Shown piece after piece: positions 7,813 to 16,801 of a stretch of 34,002 nucleotides of DNA; within the stretch, counting starts at the first letter, position 1, and each line of letters starts with the position of its first letter. The translations under genes were made by a program, and so were the position numbers. The DNA is taken from assembly GCF_012843905.1 (NCBI RefSeq), contig NZ_JABAGC010000038.1, positions 1 through 34,002 on the forward strand, given 5' to 3'. The notes beneath the pieces are model-generated. The model made no database searches. It saw only the letters and a list, made by a program, of their open reading frames with translations, and had not been told where the DNA came from. Source of the stretch: Clostridium sp. SM-530-WT-3G. GTDB taxonomy: Bacteria; Bacillota; Clostridia; Clostridiales; Clostridiaceae.

Positions 7813-10800
7813 CTATTTGAAATATTTAACTCCTGATTCAAATATCTTTTGGTCAAAGTCTCCTGGAATATTCTTATAAACATTTTCTCCAACTCTTTCT
7901 GAGTGACCCATTTTACCAAGTACTCTTCCATCTGGACTTGTAATACCTTCTATACCAAACATAGATCCATTTGGATTGAATGGCATGTTAAGTGATACAT
8001 TTCCTTCTAAATCAACATATTGAGTTGCTACTTGTCCATTTGCTATTAATTCTTTAATTAAGCTTTCTGGTGCAACAAATCTACCTTCACCATGTGAAAT
8101 TGCTACTGAATGAATATCTCCAGCTTTTACTTCACTAAACCATGGTGATTTATTTGATGTAACTCTAGTTCTAACTATTGAAGACATATGTCTGTTTATA
8201 TTGTTATAAGTTAATGTAGCCATATCTTCCTTAATATCTACGATTTCACCATAAGGTACTAATCCTAATTTGATTAATGCTTGGAAGCCGTTACATATAC
8301 CAAGAGCTAGTCCATCTCTATTTTTAAGAAGTTCCATTACTGAATTTGCTATTCTTTCATTTCTTAATGCATTAGCAATGAATTTACCTGATCCATCTGG
8401 CTCATCCCCTGCTGAGAATCCTCCTGGAATCATAAGTATTTGTGCACTATCAATTTCTTTTGCTAATCTTTCAATTGAATCATTTAGTGCTTCCTTAGTA
8501 ATATTTCTAAATACTACTTGTGAAACTTCAGCGCCTTGTTTTTCAAATGCTCTTGCACAGTCATATTCACAGTTGTTTCCTGGGAATACTGGAATAACAA
8601 CCTTTGGCTTAGCTATTTTAATCTTAGGTGATGCATAAGATTTAGCTTCAAATAGTGGTGTTTCAACTTTTTCATTTACATCATCAGTCTTAATTTCATA
8701 AACCTTAGTTAATTTTTCTTCATAAGCAGTTTGTAAATCACTTAAATCTAAATCCATGTCATATTCTCTACTTACGATAGAAGCTTTTCCTATTGTCTTA
8801 CCGATTTCTTTATATAAACATTCTTTAAATTCATCTGCTACATTTACATCACTCTTAACTTCAAGAATTGCACATCCATAGTTGAATCCGAATAATTCTT
8901 CCTTAGTTAAGTTTTCTACTTCTGCACCAATCTTATTTCCTAGAGCCATCTTAGTTATAGCTTCTGATGCTCCACCATATTTAAGAGCAGATGCTGCAAG
9001 TACTTTTCCTTCTTGGCTTAATCTATATAAAACGTCTAAATTCTTTTTATATTTTTCTATATTAATTGTTCCATCTTCATTCTTTTCAGTTAAAAGCATT
9101 ACTAATTTTGATCCAGCTTCTTTAAATTCAGCAGATACAACTTTTGCTGCTTTTTCAACTCCTACTGCAAATGAAACAAGTGTTGGAGGTACGTCTAAAT
9201 CTCCAAAGCTTCCTGACATTGAATCTTTACCACCTATAGCTGCAATTTCAAGAGCCATTTGTACTTCATATGCTCCAAGTAATGCTGCAAATGGTTTACC
9301 CCATCTTGAAGAATCTTTTCCTAGTTTTTCAAAGTACTCTTGGAATGTTAAATAAGCTTTTCTGAAGTTTCCACCCATACATGCAAGCTTTGTTACACTT
9401 TCAATTACAGCATAATATGCCATATGATATGGACTCCATGTTCCAAGTTCAGGATTGCATCCAAATGTCATTATAGAAGCTTCTTTACTTTCACCATTTA
9501 ATACTGGTATTTTAGCTGCCATACCATCTTGTGGAGTTTTTTGATACTTACCACCGAATGGCATAAGAACAGTTCCGCCACCTATTGTTGCATCGAATCT
9601 TTCACTTAATCCTTGTTGTGATGCAACATTTAATTTCTTTAAATTATTTACCCATTCATCTTTTACATTAACGTCTTTTACTTCATATGGATAAACTACT
9701 GGATTTTTAACAGTTACTTCAGTTTTTTGAGTAGCTCCGTTTGTATCTAGGAAAGTTCTCTTTAAGTCAACTATGTTCTTTCCTCTCCAGTAAAGTCTTA
9801 ATCTATCTGTATCAGTAACATTTGCAACTAATGTAGCTTCTAAGTTTTCTTCATTTGAAAGTCTGATGAATTCATCAGCATTTTCCTTAGTAACTACAAC
9901 AGCCATTCTTTCTTGAGATTCCGAAACAGCTAATTCTGTTCCATCTAAACCTTCATATTTCTTAGTTACCTTATCTAAATCTATATCTAATCCTCTGCAA
10001 AGTTCTCCTATAGCAACTGAAACTCCACCAGCTCCAAAGTCGTTACATCTCTTAATCATTTTTGCTACTTTAGGATTTCTAAATAATCTTTGAAGTTTTC
10101 TTTCTGTAGGTGCATTACCTTTTTGAACTTCTGCTCCACATTCACTTAATGAATCAACAGTATGTTCCTTTGATGAACCTGTAGCTCCACCAACACCATC
10201 TCTTCCTGTTCTTCCACCAAGTAAGATTATTACATCACCAAGAGATGGTTCTTCTCTTACTACATTTTCCTTTGGTGCAGCAGCTATAACTGCTCCAACT
10301 TCCATTCTTTTAGCCATGTAGTTTGGATGATATAATTCTTGAACCTGTCCTGTTGCTAGTCCTATTTGATTACCATATGAGCTATATCCATGAGCTGCTC
10401 CAAGAACGATTTTTCTTTGAGGAAGTTTTCCTTCTAAAGTATCTTCAACTGGTACTATTGGATCTGCAGCTCCAGTAACTCTCATAGCTTGATATACGTA
10501 AGTTCTACCTGATAATGGATCTCTTATTGCTCCACCAAGACATGTAGCAGCTCCACCAAATGGTTCTATTTCAGTTGGGTGGTTATGTGTTTCATTCTTA
10601 AACATTACAAGGTAATCTTCAGTACCTTTATTAGTTTCAACTTTTACATTGATTGAACATGCATTGATTTCTTCTGAAATATCTAAAGCTTCAAGTTTTC
10701 CTCTTTTTCTAAGCTCCTTCATTGCAATAACAGCAATGTCCATAAGAGTTTTATTTTTTTGTTTATCTCCGTAAACAAATTCTCTTGCCTTTAAATATTT

Positions 10801-11559
10801 ATCATAGCTTGTCCTTATTGGTGCTGTATAAGTACCTTCTTCTATATGTACATCTTCTAATACAGTTGAAAAAGTTGTGTGTCTACAGTGATCTGACCAG
10901 TAAGTATCTATAACTTTAATTTCAGTTATAGTAGGTTCTCTTTTTTCTTCCTTAAAATAATCTTGTATCATAACAAGGTCATCAATACTCATTGCTAGAC
11001 CTAACTCTTTGTGGAATTCTTTTAATTCATTAACATCTTTATTGATAAATCCGTTTAAGATTTGAACGTCTTTAGGTATGCTTGGCGCTTGTGATAAATC
11101 AGTACTCTTTATATCCACTTCTCTTGAATCTACTGGATTTATATAGTAGTCTTTGATTTTTTCAATTTCGCCTTTTAAAAGGTTTCCTTTTAAAATAATA
11201 ATTTTTGCAGATTTGATTTCTATTTTATCTTCGGCTGTTAAAAGAGATAAACATTCAGAAGCCGAGTCAGCTCTTTGATCATATTGACCTGGCAAATATT
11301 CAACGCCAAAAGCTACTTCTCCTTGGCTAATTGGTAAATCAGATTCATAAACTTTGTCCACAGTTAACTCTGAGAAAATTGTGTGTAACGACTTTTTATA
11401 ATATTCTTCATTTATTTCTGGAATAATATATTTATTTACTAATCTTACATTTTCTAAGTTAGCTATGCCTAAGTTTTCTTTAAAATCTTTCAATAAACTT
11501 TGAGCTTCTACATTAAACCCTTGTTTTTTCTCAACAAACACGATTCTAACATTTGACAT
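7813..11559 (-). CDS. purL: Phosphoribosylformylglycinamidine synthase, single-chain clade II type
   Basis: Converts FGAR plus glutamine and ATP into FGAM. 1248 residues in one chain: an N-terminal PurS-like and linker part (about 1-190), the AIR-synthetase-like halves starting with WSDHCRHTTF (221-230) and continuing through FKNETHNHPTEIEPFGG, and a C-terminal class I glutaminase with nucleophile Cys1089 (GICNGFQAL) and His1219/Glu1221 (GHSER). This is the large fused form found in many clostridia, so separate purQ and purS are not needed. The ATG has GGAGG about 8 bases upstream. It is the first gene of the pur operon, followed by a 243-base gap before purE. Confidence 0.97.
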   Translation of the reverse strand: MSNVRIVFVEKKQGFNVEAQSLLKDFKENLGIANLENVRLVNKYIIPEINEEYYKKSLHTIFSELTVDKVYESDLPISQGEVAFGVEYLPGQYDQRADSASECLSLLTAEDKIEIKSAKIIILKGNLLKGEIEKIKDYYINPVDSREVDIKSTDLSQAPSIPKDVQILNGFINKDVNELKEFHKELGLAMSIDDLVMIQDYFKEEKREPTITEIKVIDTYWSDHCRHTTFSTVLEDVHIEEGTYTAPIRTSYDKYLKAREFVYGDKQKNKTLMDIAVIAMKELRKRGKLEALDISEEINACSINVKVETNKGTEDYLVMFKNETHNHPTEIEPFGGAATCLGGAIRDPLSGRTYVYQAMRVTGAADPIVPVEDTLEGKLPQRKIVLGAAHGYSSYGNQIGLATGQVQELYHPNYMAKRMEVGAVIAAAPKENVVREEPSLGDVIILLGGRTGRDGVGGATGSSKEHTVDSLSECGAEVQKGNAPTERKLQRLFRNPKVAKMIKRCNDFGAGGVSVAIGELCRGLDIDLDKVTKKYEGLDGTELAVSESQERMAVVVTKENADEFIRLSNEENLEATLVANVTDTDRLRLYWRGKNIVDLKRTFLDTNGATQKTEVTVKNPVVYPYEVKDVNVKDEWVNNLKKLNVASQQGLSERFDATIGGGTVLMPFGGKYQKTPQDGMAAKIPVLNGESKEASIMTFGCNPELGTWSPYHMAYYAVIESVTKLACMGGNFRKAYLTFQEYFEKLGKDSSRWGKPFAALLGAYEVQMALEIAAIGGKDSMSGSFGDLDVPPTLVSFAVGVEKAAKVVSAEFKEAGSKLVMLLTEKNEDGTINIEKYKKNLDVLYRLSQEGKVLAASALKYGGASEAITKMALGNKIGAEVENLTKEELFGFNYGCAILEVKSDVNVADEFKECLYKEIGKTIGKASIVSREYDMDLDLSDLQTAYEEKLTKVYEIKTDDVNEKVETPLFEAKSYASPKIKIAKPKVVIPVFPGNNCEYDCARAFEKQGAEVSQVVFRNITKEALNDSIERLAKEIDSAQILMIPGGFSAGDEPDGSGKFIANALRNERIANSVMELLKNRDGLALGICNGFQALIKLGLVPYGEIVDIKEDMATLTYNNINRHMSSIVRTRVTSNKSPWFSEVKAGDIHSVAISHGEGRFVAPESLIKELIANGQVATQYVDLEGNVSLNMPFNPNGSMFGIEGITSPDGRVLGKMGHSERVGENVYKNIPGDFDQKIFESGVKYFK

Positions 11560-11596
11560 TTCGATTCCTCCAAAATCTTATGAAATTCAGCTTGAA

Positions 11597-11614
11597 CATT
11601 ACCTCTTTGTAATG
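11597..11614 (-). other. Small hairpin in the purL leader
   Basis: CATTAC and GTAATG pair across a 6-base loop about 40 bases upstream of the purL start codon. The stem is only 6 bp and no terminator run follows. It may be incidental. Confidence 0.3.
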
Positions 11615-11661
11615 CGAATATTTTTTATCATTATCAAATTATCTTTCGTAACTTCATTTTA

Positions 11662-11690
11662 AGATTACCATTCAATCCGTATATTGTCAA
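11662..11690 (-). promoter_or_regulatory. Probable sigma-A promoter of the purine operon
   Basis: Minus strand: -35 TTGACA (11685-11690), a 17-base spacer, -10 TAATCT (11662-11667). This gives a leader of about 95 bases before purL. CGAA cores, the heart of the Bacillus PurR box, occur on the minus strand at about 11644-11647 and 11728-11731, and TTCG cores near 11616 and 11742; spacing and flanks do not fit the Bacillus consensus well, so a PurR site is only a possibility. No purine riboswitch sequence is visible in the leader. Confidence 0.6.
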
Positions 11691-11889
11691 TTAATTTTAT
11701 GTTATTTTTTATGTTTCGTGTCATTTTTACGAATTTTATTCTATTGAAATGTTTTTATAGTTCGATATAGTTATTTTATTCCATCACACTCTTAAATATA
11801 ATCACAAATATTAATATAATAAAACTTTATTTAATAATCTCATAAAATAATATAAATTATGTAGAATATTGTCTTAGTATTTTCATAAT

Positions 11890-11918
11890 AAAAAGGCAGC
11901 ACTTACTGCTGCCTTTTT
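11890..11918 (-). terminator. Bidirectional-looking terminator after the GH43 gene
   Basis: A perfect 12-bp stem AAAAAGGCAGCA / TGCTGCCTTTTT with a 5-base loop sits one base beyond the stop codon of the glycosidase. T-runs occur on both strands, but only the minus strand has a gene leading into it. Confidence 0.9.
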
Positions 11919-11919
11919 A

Positions 11920-13431
11920 TTATAAATTTAATATTTCATCTGAAACTGCAAAATGATCAAAATCTGCATATCCACCTTTATATTTTGTAGCATAATTAAA
12001 TAAGGCAAAACGGTATCCCATAAAATGTGACAAGTCATATTTTAGCTCTATAGTTTCTCCTATTCTATTCCATACTAATCCATCAATACTATAATAAAAA
12101 TACGCTTCATCAATTTGATTTTTAAAATTAAAATCTACTCTTAGATACACTGTATTAGTTTGTATATTTACTCTACTTATCTCTTCAGTACTGCCATTAA
12201 TACCTTTTTCCATAACTACATACTTCTTATTATTACTAATATTCACTCCTACAAATCCATAATGATTTTGAAATGCTGATATTCCTGCATAATCTCCATC
12301 TTTCATATTTTTAATATCAATAGCTATACTTCCACTACATTGAGGCCCATATGTTCTTTGAGTTAATGTATTTTTAGCATCATGAATACTTTTGCTTATC
12401 TTGCTATTTTTTAGCCTTAAAAATCCTTTTCTATCCTTTAGTGACCAGCTTGAATTATCTGGATTATGATTCCATTGCCATACTTTGTTAAGTTCATCTT
12501 CATCAAAATTATCACTTCTAATAAATCCATGGTAAAAATCTGAGCTTACAAAATTTATATCTTTAGAATCATCTTCAATAACAGGCCATCCATCTTCCCA
12601 TTTTACAGGAATTATAAAAGGTATACGTCCTACTGCTCCATAATCCTCAAACAAAAAAGCATACCACTTTCCATCTTTTGAATCTATGAGACCACCCTGT
12701 GCTATTCCATCTGTAGTGCTTTCTTTTAACAATACTCTGCTTTCATATTCACCATCTATTTTATCTGCTCTATGAACAATTTGACTTCTTACACTATCTT
12801 TAGGCCACATAATATTAAAAATATAATATTTATCATTAATCTTTTGAATGTGAGTTCCTTCAGCTACAAGACCCTCGCCTTTCCATTCTTTATCTGCACT
12901 ATTAGCATTATCTATAATCTTTTTATTAATTCCATTTTCTTTTATTCTAAATCCTGAATTCTTATCAGATGTAATATGCTCTATTTCTGTAATATAAATA
13001 TCTCCACCCCCATAAACAAGATATATTTTTTCATCATCATCTATAAAAAATGCAGCATCTCGATAAACGCCATCAAATTCAGATCTTACCCAAGGTCCAT
13101 TTTCTATATCCTGCGTCTGGTATATATATGTCTTACCAGATTCTCCAGCACTATGAGAACTAAATTCAACATAAAAATATTCACCATCAAATTTAATACT
13201 GCTTGCCCAAGATCCTTTTCCATATTCATATTTTCCATTTCTAAGCTCCTGTTTATCATCTCTTTCTAAGATATCGTATACATAATTAATAATATCCCAC
13301 TTAATTAAATCCTTAGATTTCATTATTGGTACACCTGGATTCATATGCATTGTAGTACTAGTCATATAGTACACATCATTAACTCTTATAATATCTAAGT
13401 CAGGAATATCCGAATAGATTACGTTATACAT
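11920..13431 (-). CDS. Family 43 glycoside hydrolase (probable beta-xylosidase/arabinofuranosidase)
   Basis: A five-bladed beta-propeller hydrolase acting on xylan- or arabinan-type oligosaccharides. 503 residues, no signal peptide, so intracellular. Catalytic candidates: general base Asp11 in DIPDLDIIRV, pKa-modulating Asp125 in YRDAAFFIDDD, and general acid Glu191 in VAEGTHIQKI. Residues from about 300 to the end look like the concanavalin-like C-terminal domain of GH43 xylosidases (SSDFYHGFI, then RTYGPQCSGS). GGGGGG precedes the ATG. It forms its own unit with promoter and terminator and has no sugar transporter or regulator beside it. The exact substrate cannot be read from the sequence. 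Confidence 0.85.
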   Translation of the reverse strand: MYNVIYSDIPDLDIIRVNDVYYMTSTTMHMNPGVPIMKSKDLIKWDIINYVYDILERDDKQELRNGKYEYGKGSWASSIKFDGEYFYVEFSSHSAGESGKTYIYQTQDIENGPWVRSEFDGVYRDAAFFIDDDEKIYLVYGGGDIYITEIEHITSDKNSGFRIKENGINKKIIDNANSADKEWKGEGLVAEGTHIQKINDKYYIFNIMWPKDSVRSQIVHRADKIDGEYESRVLLKESTTDGIAQGGLIDSKDGKWYAFLFEDYGAVGRIPFIIPVKWEDGWPVIEDDSKDINFVSSDFYHGFIRSDNFDEDELNKVWQWNHNPDNSSWSLKDRKGFLRLKNSKISKSIHDAKNTLTQRTYGPQCSGSIAIDIKNMKDGDYAGISAFQNHYGFVGVNISNNKKYVVMEKGINGSTEEISRVNIQTNTVYLRVDFNFKNQIDEAYFYYSIDGLVWNRIGETIELKYDLSHFMGYRFALFNYATKYKGGYADFDHFAVSDEILNL

Positions 13432-13466
13432 TTAAATCCCCCCATAAATTTAATATTTTCATATTA

Positions 13467-13495
13467 ATTATACCTTTACATTTTTTTACATTCAA
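13467..13495 (-). promoter_or_regulatory. Promoter of the GH43 gene
   Basis: Minus strand: -35 TTGAAT (13490-13495), 17-base spacer, perfect -10 TATAAT (13467-13472), about 35 bases before the start codon. No catabolite-repression (cre) site was recognised around it. Confidence 0.75.
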
Positions 13496-13519
13496 TATAT
13501 TTCAGAATTTAATAAAAAA

Positions 13520-13553
13520 TATTTCAAAGTTTACAGAAGTAGACTTTGAAATA
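13520..13553 (-). terminator. Probable terminator for the CLC gene
   Basis: TATTTCAAAGT (13520-13530) and ACTTTGAAATA (13543-13553) form a perfect 11-bp stem with a 12-base loop, followed on the minus strand by TTTTTTATT. It lies 200 bases beyond the CLC stop. The rest of the 322-base gap (13432-13753) shows only AT-rich sequence and the GH43 promoter. Confidence 0.65.
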
Positions 13554-13753
13554 CTTTCTATATTTATATATTTATTATTTTTAATATTCATACTTTTAAT
13601 TAAATTGTATGAATATACTACTGTAATACACAAAATATTATAGAGTAAATCTTAGTGTAAATTATAATCATATAATCTTAAATTAAGATACAATTCGAAA
13701 AGTTTCTAAGATAATTTATAAAAGTTAATCAATTTAAATTTGTTATATAAAAT

Positions 13754-15013
13754 CTATTTTGCACTTCTATTTATATACTCTGATCTAAGTTTTGAATAAA
13801 CTATTTTTTGACTACTATATAAACCATAATATCCAGACAGTGTATAACTAACTCCACACACAATTGAGAATAAAACTATATCCTGAGCACCAAAAAGTTC
13901 TATACTTAATATTATGGATGTAATAAGAGTATTTGCTACTCCACAGAATAATGAAACAAGACCTACAGCTGCGCCAAACCCAGGGTCTAATCCTAGAAAT
14001 CCTCCCACAACACATCCAAATGTAGCACCCACAAAAAATGTTGGTACTATTTCTCCACCTTTATATCCTGATTCTATAGTGATTGCTGTAAATATTATTT
14101 TCAAAAGAAATGCCATCGTTTTAGCCTTTCCATTTATAGCATCATCTATTATATTCATACCTGCACCATTATAATCTCTACTTCCTACTAGTAGTGTAAG
14201 TATTACAATAATAGTCCCTCCTATAAAGACTCTAAGATATTTATTTTTTATATATTTACTGAATAAAAAATTTGTTTTATGTAATGCTTCACAGAAGATT
14301 ATGCTTACAACTGCACATAACATAGCTAACACTACAACCTTTATAATATTTTCTGCATTAAATTCAGGTATTACCTGTAAAGTATATCTTACAGGTTTAA
14401 GCTTAAAAAGAAGTGATATTCTATATGCAACTATAGATGCTACAATACATGGAATAAAACTCGAGTAATGTATAATTCCTATACTAATAACTTCCATTGC
14501 AAAAAATGTTGCAGTAAGCGGAGTACCAAAAAGAGCTGAAAACACACTACTCATCCCACAGATAGTTACAAGATGCATATCTTTTTCATCTAACCCTATA
14601 ATTTTTCCAATTCTTGAACCAATACTTCCTCCAAGTTGAAGTGCTGCACCTTCTCTACCTGCAGATCCACCAAATAATTGTGTAATCACTGTACTTATAA
14701 AAATAAGTGGTGCCATACTGGTTGGTACTTCTCCATCTTTTCTTACTGAGTCTATTACTAAATTTGTTCCTGCTTCATTATGAGCATGTGATAAATTATA
14801 TAAGAAAATTATTGCTAGACCAGCAAAAGGAAGAAAATACAGAATATTTCCATGGTTTATACGATACTCTGTAGCCCACTCAACACTTAAATGAAACAAA
14901 CTTCCTACAGTTCCACCAACAATTCCTGTAAATGCTGAAATCAAAACCCATTTTATAAATATCGTATTATATCTACGTATCACACTTAATCTCTTACTAA
15001 TAACTTCTTCCAC
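13754..15013 (-). CDS. CLC-family anion channel/transporter
   Basis: Membrane protein of the CLC superfamily, 419 residues with about ten hydrophobic segments and no CBS domains. The gating-glutamate motif is GGSAGREGAALQLGGS with Glu121. The classic first filter motif GSGIP is missing; the matching place reads NEAGTNLVI (79-87). That pattern and the overall N-terminal look resemble the fluoride/proton antiporter branch (CLC-F) more than E. coli ClcA, but I would not assign the ion from sequence alone. No fluoride riboswitch precedes it. The start is GTG with GAGGTGA just upstream. It has its own promoter. Confidence 0.85.
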   Translation of the reverse strand: MEEVISKRLSVIRRYNTIFIKWVLISAFTGIVGGTVGSLFHLSVEWATEYRINHGNILYFLPFAGLAIIFLYNLSHAHNEAGTNLVIDSVRKDGEVPTSMAPLIFISTVITQLFGGSAGREGAALQLGGSIGSRIGKIIGLDEKDMHLVTICGMSSVFSALFGTPLTATFFAMEVISIGIIHYSSFIPCIVASIVAYRISLLFKLKPVRYTLQVIPEFNAENIIKVVVLAMLCAVVSIIFCEALHKTNFLFSKYIKNKYLRVFIGGTIIVILTLLVGSRDYNGAGMNIIDDAINGKAKTMAFLLKIIFTAITIESGYKGGEIVPTFFVGATFGCVVGGFLGLDPGFGAAVGLVSLFCGVANTLITSIILSIELFGAQDIVLFSIVCGVSYTLSGYYGLYSSQKIVYSKLRSEYINRSAK

Positions 15014-15034
15014 AAAATCACCTCATCCTAATGT

Positions 15035-15063
15035 TTTATACATAAGAAATTAAACATTTACAA
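15035..15063 (-). promoter_or_regulatory. Probable promoter of the CLC gene
   Basis: Minus strand: -35 TTGTAA (15058-15063), 17-base spacer, -10 TATAAA (15035-15040). It lies directly after the terminator of the zinc-ribbon gene and 22 bases before the GTG start. Confidence 0.55.
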
Positions 15064-15071
15064 AAAATAAA

Positions 15072-15097
15072 GGCCATAAGAAAAAAATCTTATGACC
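15072..15097 (-). terminator. Terminator of the zinc-ribbon gene
   Basis: On the minus strand GGTCATAAGA and TCTTATGGCC pair over 10 bp (one G-U) around a T6 loop, followed by TTTATTTTTT. It begins about a dozen bases after the zinc-ribbon stop codon. Confidence 0.85.
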
Positions 15098-15108
15098 ACT
15101 AATTGCTA

Positions 15109-15276
15109 CTATCTATCAAAGTTTCTGTTGTTTCTTTGAGCTTTTCTAGCTTTTCTACATTCTGGACATCTAACTGGATCGTTATCAAATCCTTTTTCTT
15201 TGTAGAATTCTTGTTCTCCAACTGAGAAAATGAATTCTTTTCCACAGTCTTTACATACTAAAGTCTTATCTTCCAT
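15109..15276 (-). CDS. Small zinc-ribbon protein, 55 residues
   Basis: A 55-residue basic protein beginning MEDKTLVCKDCGKEF. Two Cys-X2-Cys knuckles at Cys8/Cys11 and Cys37/Cys40 should bind one zinc ion; RCPECRKARKAQR follows, giving a strongly basic tail that could contact nucleic acid or ribosome. It belongs to a widespread clostridial family of small zinc-ribbon proteins whose function is not known to me. GGGAGG lies about 8 bases before the ATG, and the gene has its own promoter and terminator, so it is a real, probably well-expressed gene. Confidence 0.88.
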   Translation of the reverse strand: MEDKTLVCKDCGKEFIFSVGEQEFYKEKGFDNDPVRCPECRKARKAQRNNRNFDR

Positions 15277-15382
15277 TATAAAAATCCTCCCTTTTCAAAG
15301 ATTGTAACCTTATACTTAACTAATCTCTGAAACAGAGGCCAATTTCGAGTATTGATTAAATCTTGAATTATCTTACTTATTA

Positions 15383-15411
15383 AGAATATCATACTTTTAT
15401 TTATATTTCAA
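15383..15411 (-). promoter_or_regulatory. Candidate promoter of the zinc-ribbon gene
   Basis: Minus strand: -35 TTGAAA (15406-15411), 17-base spacer, -10 TATTCT (15383-15388), giving a leader of about 100 bases with a small CTCTG/CAGAG hairpin at 15325-15337. I see no terminator between the amino acid ABC operon and this gene, so read-through from upstream is also possible. Confidence 0.45.
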
Positions 15412-15432
15412 TACTATTTATTACAATTAATC

Positions 15433-16110
15433 CTAAAAGATTAAACGGTTTTCAAGTTTTCCCAGATTCATAGAAACTATTCTATCAGCTACATTTTTAG
15501 CAAATTCCATATCATGTGTTATTATCATCATGCTCATACCTTTTCCACTTAAACTCTTTATTAATGACGCCACTTCATTGGTAAGTCCTGGGTCAAGTGC
15601 AGATGTTGGTTCATCAAAACACATTATCTTAGGTTCTAGTATAAGAGCCCTTCCTATTGCAACTCTTTGTCGTTGTCCTCCAGATAATTGAAATGGATAA
15701 TTGTCCTTTTTGTTCAATAACCCTAAAAAGCCAAGAGTCTCTTCTGCCCTTTTTATGGCCTCATCTTTTGGGATACCAAGTACTCTTCGAGGTGCTTCTA
15801 TAAGATTCTCTATAACAGTCATATGCGGAAATAAATTAAAGCTCTGAAATACTAATCCTATATCTTTTCTTAATTTTCTTATTGTCTTTTTATCAACATA
15901 TTTACCGCCTTTACATAACACTTTTCCATTGATTTCAATATCTCCATTATCACAATATTCAAGTGCATTCACACATCTTAGTAAAGTTGTTTTACCTCCA
16001 CCTGAATTACCTACTACAACTAATATTTCTCCACTTTTTATATCTAAATCAATCCCTTTTAGTACTTCAGTATCTCCAAATCTCTTTTTAACATTTCTAA
16101 TTTTAAGCAT
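15433..16110 (-). CDS. Polar amino acid ABC transporter, ATPase
   Basis: Energises the neighbouring permease. About 225 residues from the ATG at 16110 (MLKIRNVKKRFG); the frame is open back to a GTG at 16122, but that GTG overlaps the Shine-Dalgarno sequence AAAGGTGG, so the ATG is the better start. Walker A is GNSGGGKTT (about 34-42), Q-loop VFQSFNLFPHM, signature LSGGQRQRVA (about 141-150), Walker B IMCFDEP, D-loop SALDP and switch His in ITHDM. The C-terminus is slightly shorter than the usual 240 residues. It follows the permease by 14 bases and is the last gene of the three-gene operon. Confidence 0.93.
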   Translation of the reverse strand: MLKIRNVKKRFGDTEVLKGIDLDIKSGEILVVVGNSGGGKTTLLRCVNALEYCDNGDIEINGKVLCKGGKYVDKKTIRKLRKDIGLVFQSFNLFPHMTVIENLIEAPRRVLGIPKDEAIKRAEETLGFLGLLNKKDNYPFQLSGGQRQRVAIGRALILEPKIMCFDEPTSALDPGLTNEVASLIKSLSGKGMSMMIITHDMEFAKNVADRIVSMNLGKLENRLIF

Positions 16111-16124
16111 GAATAACACCACCT

Positions 16125-16766
16125 TTACTTGTAATAGTCGTATTTCTTTTCAATTCTCTTTAAAACTCCACTAAATATACCTATTATTATTAAATAAACA
16201 GCTCCCACCACTAGAAGAGGCAATAATGAAACATCTCTATTTGATGCTATTTTACCCACTTTAAGAAGTTCATCTAATCCTACTATATACACAAGTGATG
16301 TATCTTTAACAAGAGTAGTTATTTCATTAGCTACTGGTGGAAGGACTGTTTTAAATGCTTGAGGAAGTATAATTCTTAATAATGTATCTTTCTTTGTTAA
16401 TCCTAAAACTTCAGCACCTTCAATTTGTCCATCATCAATAGATTGAATACCACTTCTGAATATTTCTCCAAAATAAGCTGCATAATTCAAACTAAAAGCT
16501 ATAATTGCTGCAGTAAATCTATCAAATGATATTCCCACTAATGGTAATCCAAAAAATATAACCGTTATTTGCAGCAATAAAGGAGTACCTCTCATTATAA
16601 GTACATACAAACCGCTTAATTTACTCAAAATAAAAGATTTAGATGTTCTCATTAAAGCTACTACAATTCCTAATGGAATTGATATAATCAAAGTCACAGC
16701 AAAAACTTCCAGCGTCACCTTAAGCCCATCTAATACTTGTGGCATAAGTTCTAATATATAATTCAA
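16125..16766 (-). CDS. Polar amino acid ABC transporter, permease
   Basis: Inner-membrane subunit of the HisM/GlnP type, with five or so hydrophobic segments and the EAA loop GAEVLGLTKKDTLLRIILPQA (shortened here at GAEVLGLTKKDT). I choose TTG at 16766, 213 residues, because GGAGGAG lies 5 bases before it. An in-frame ATG 18 bases earlier (16784) has no ribosome binding site, and its own codons Gly-Gly encode the Shine-Dalgarno sequence. It sits between the binding protein and the ATPase, so the three form one importer. Confidence 0.9.
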   Translation of the reverse strand: MNYILELMPQVLDGLKVTLEVFAVTLIISIPLGIVVALMRTSKSFILSKLSGLYVLIMRGTPLLLQITVIFFGLPLVGISFDRFTAAIIAFSLNYAAYFGEIFRSGIQSIDDGQIEGAEVLGLTKKDTLLRIILPQAFKTVLPPVANEITTLVKDTSLVYIVGLDELLKVGKIASNRDVSLLPLLVVGAVYLIIIGIFSGVLKRIEKKYDYYK

Positions 16767-16801
16767 AGTCACTCCTCCGTCCATTAATTTCTATACAATA
16801 A

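Noticed and set aside
8270..9355. Open frames on the plus strand opposite purL
   Set aside because: They are antisense shadows of the strongly conserved purL, without ribosome binding sites or protein similarity.
11560..11700. Purine (guanine/adenine) riboswitch in the purL leader
   Set aside because: The aptamer core motifs (TATA before P2, GTTTCTACC in J2/3) are not found.
15014..15110. Fluoride riboswitch upstream of the CLC gene
   Set aside because: The conserved GGNGAUGG and CUCCUACC-like segments are absent; the space is taken by a terminator and a promoter.
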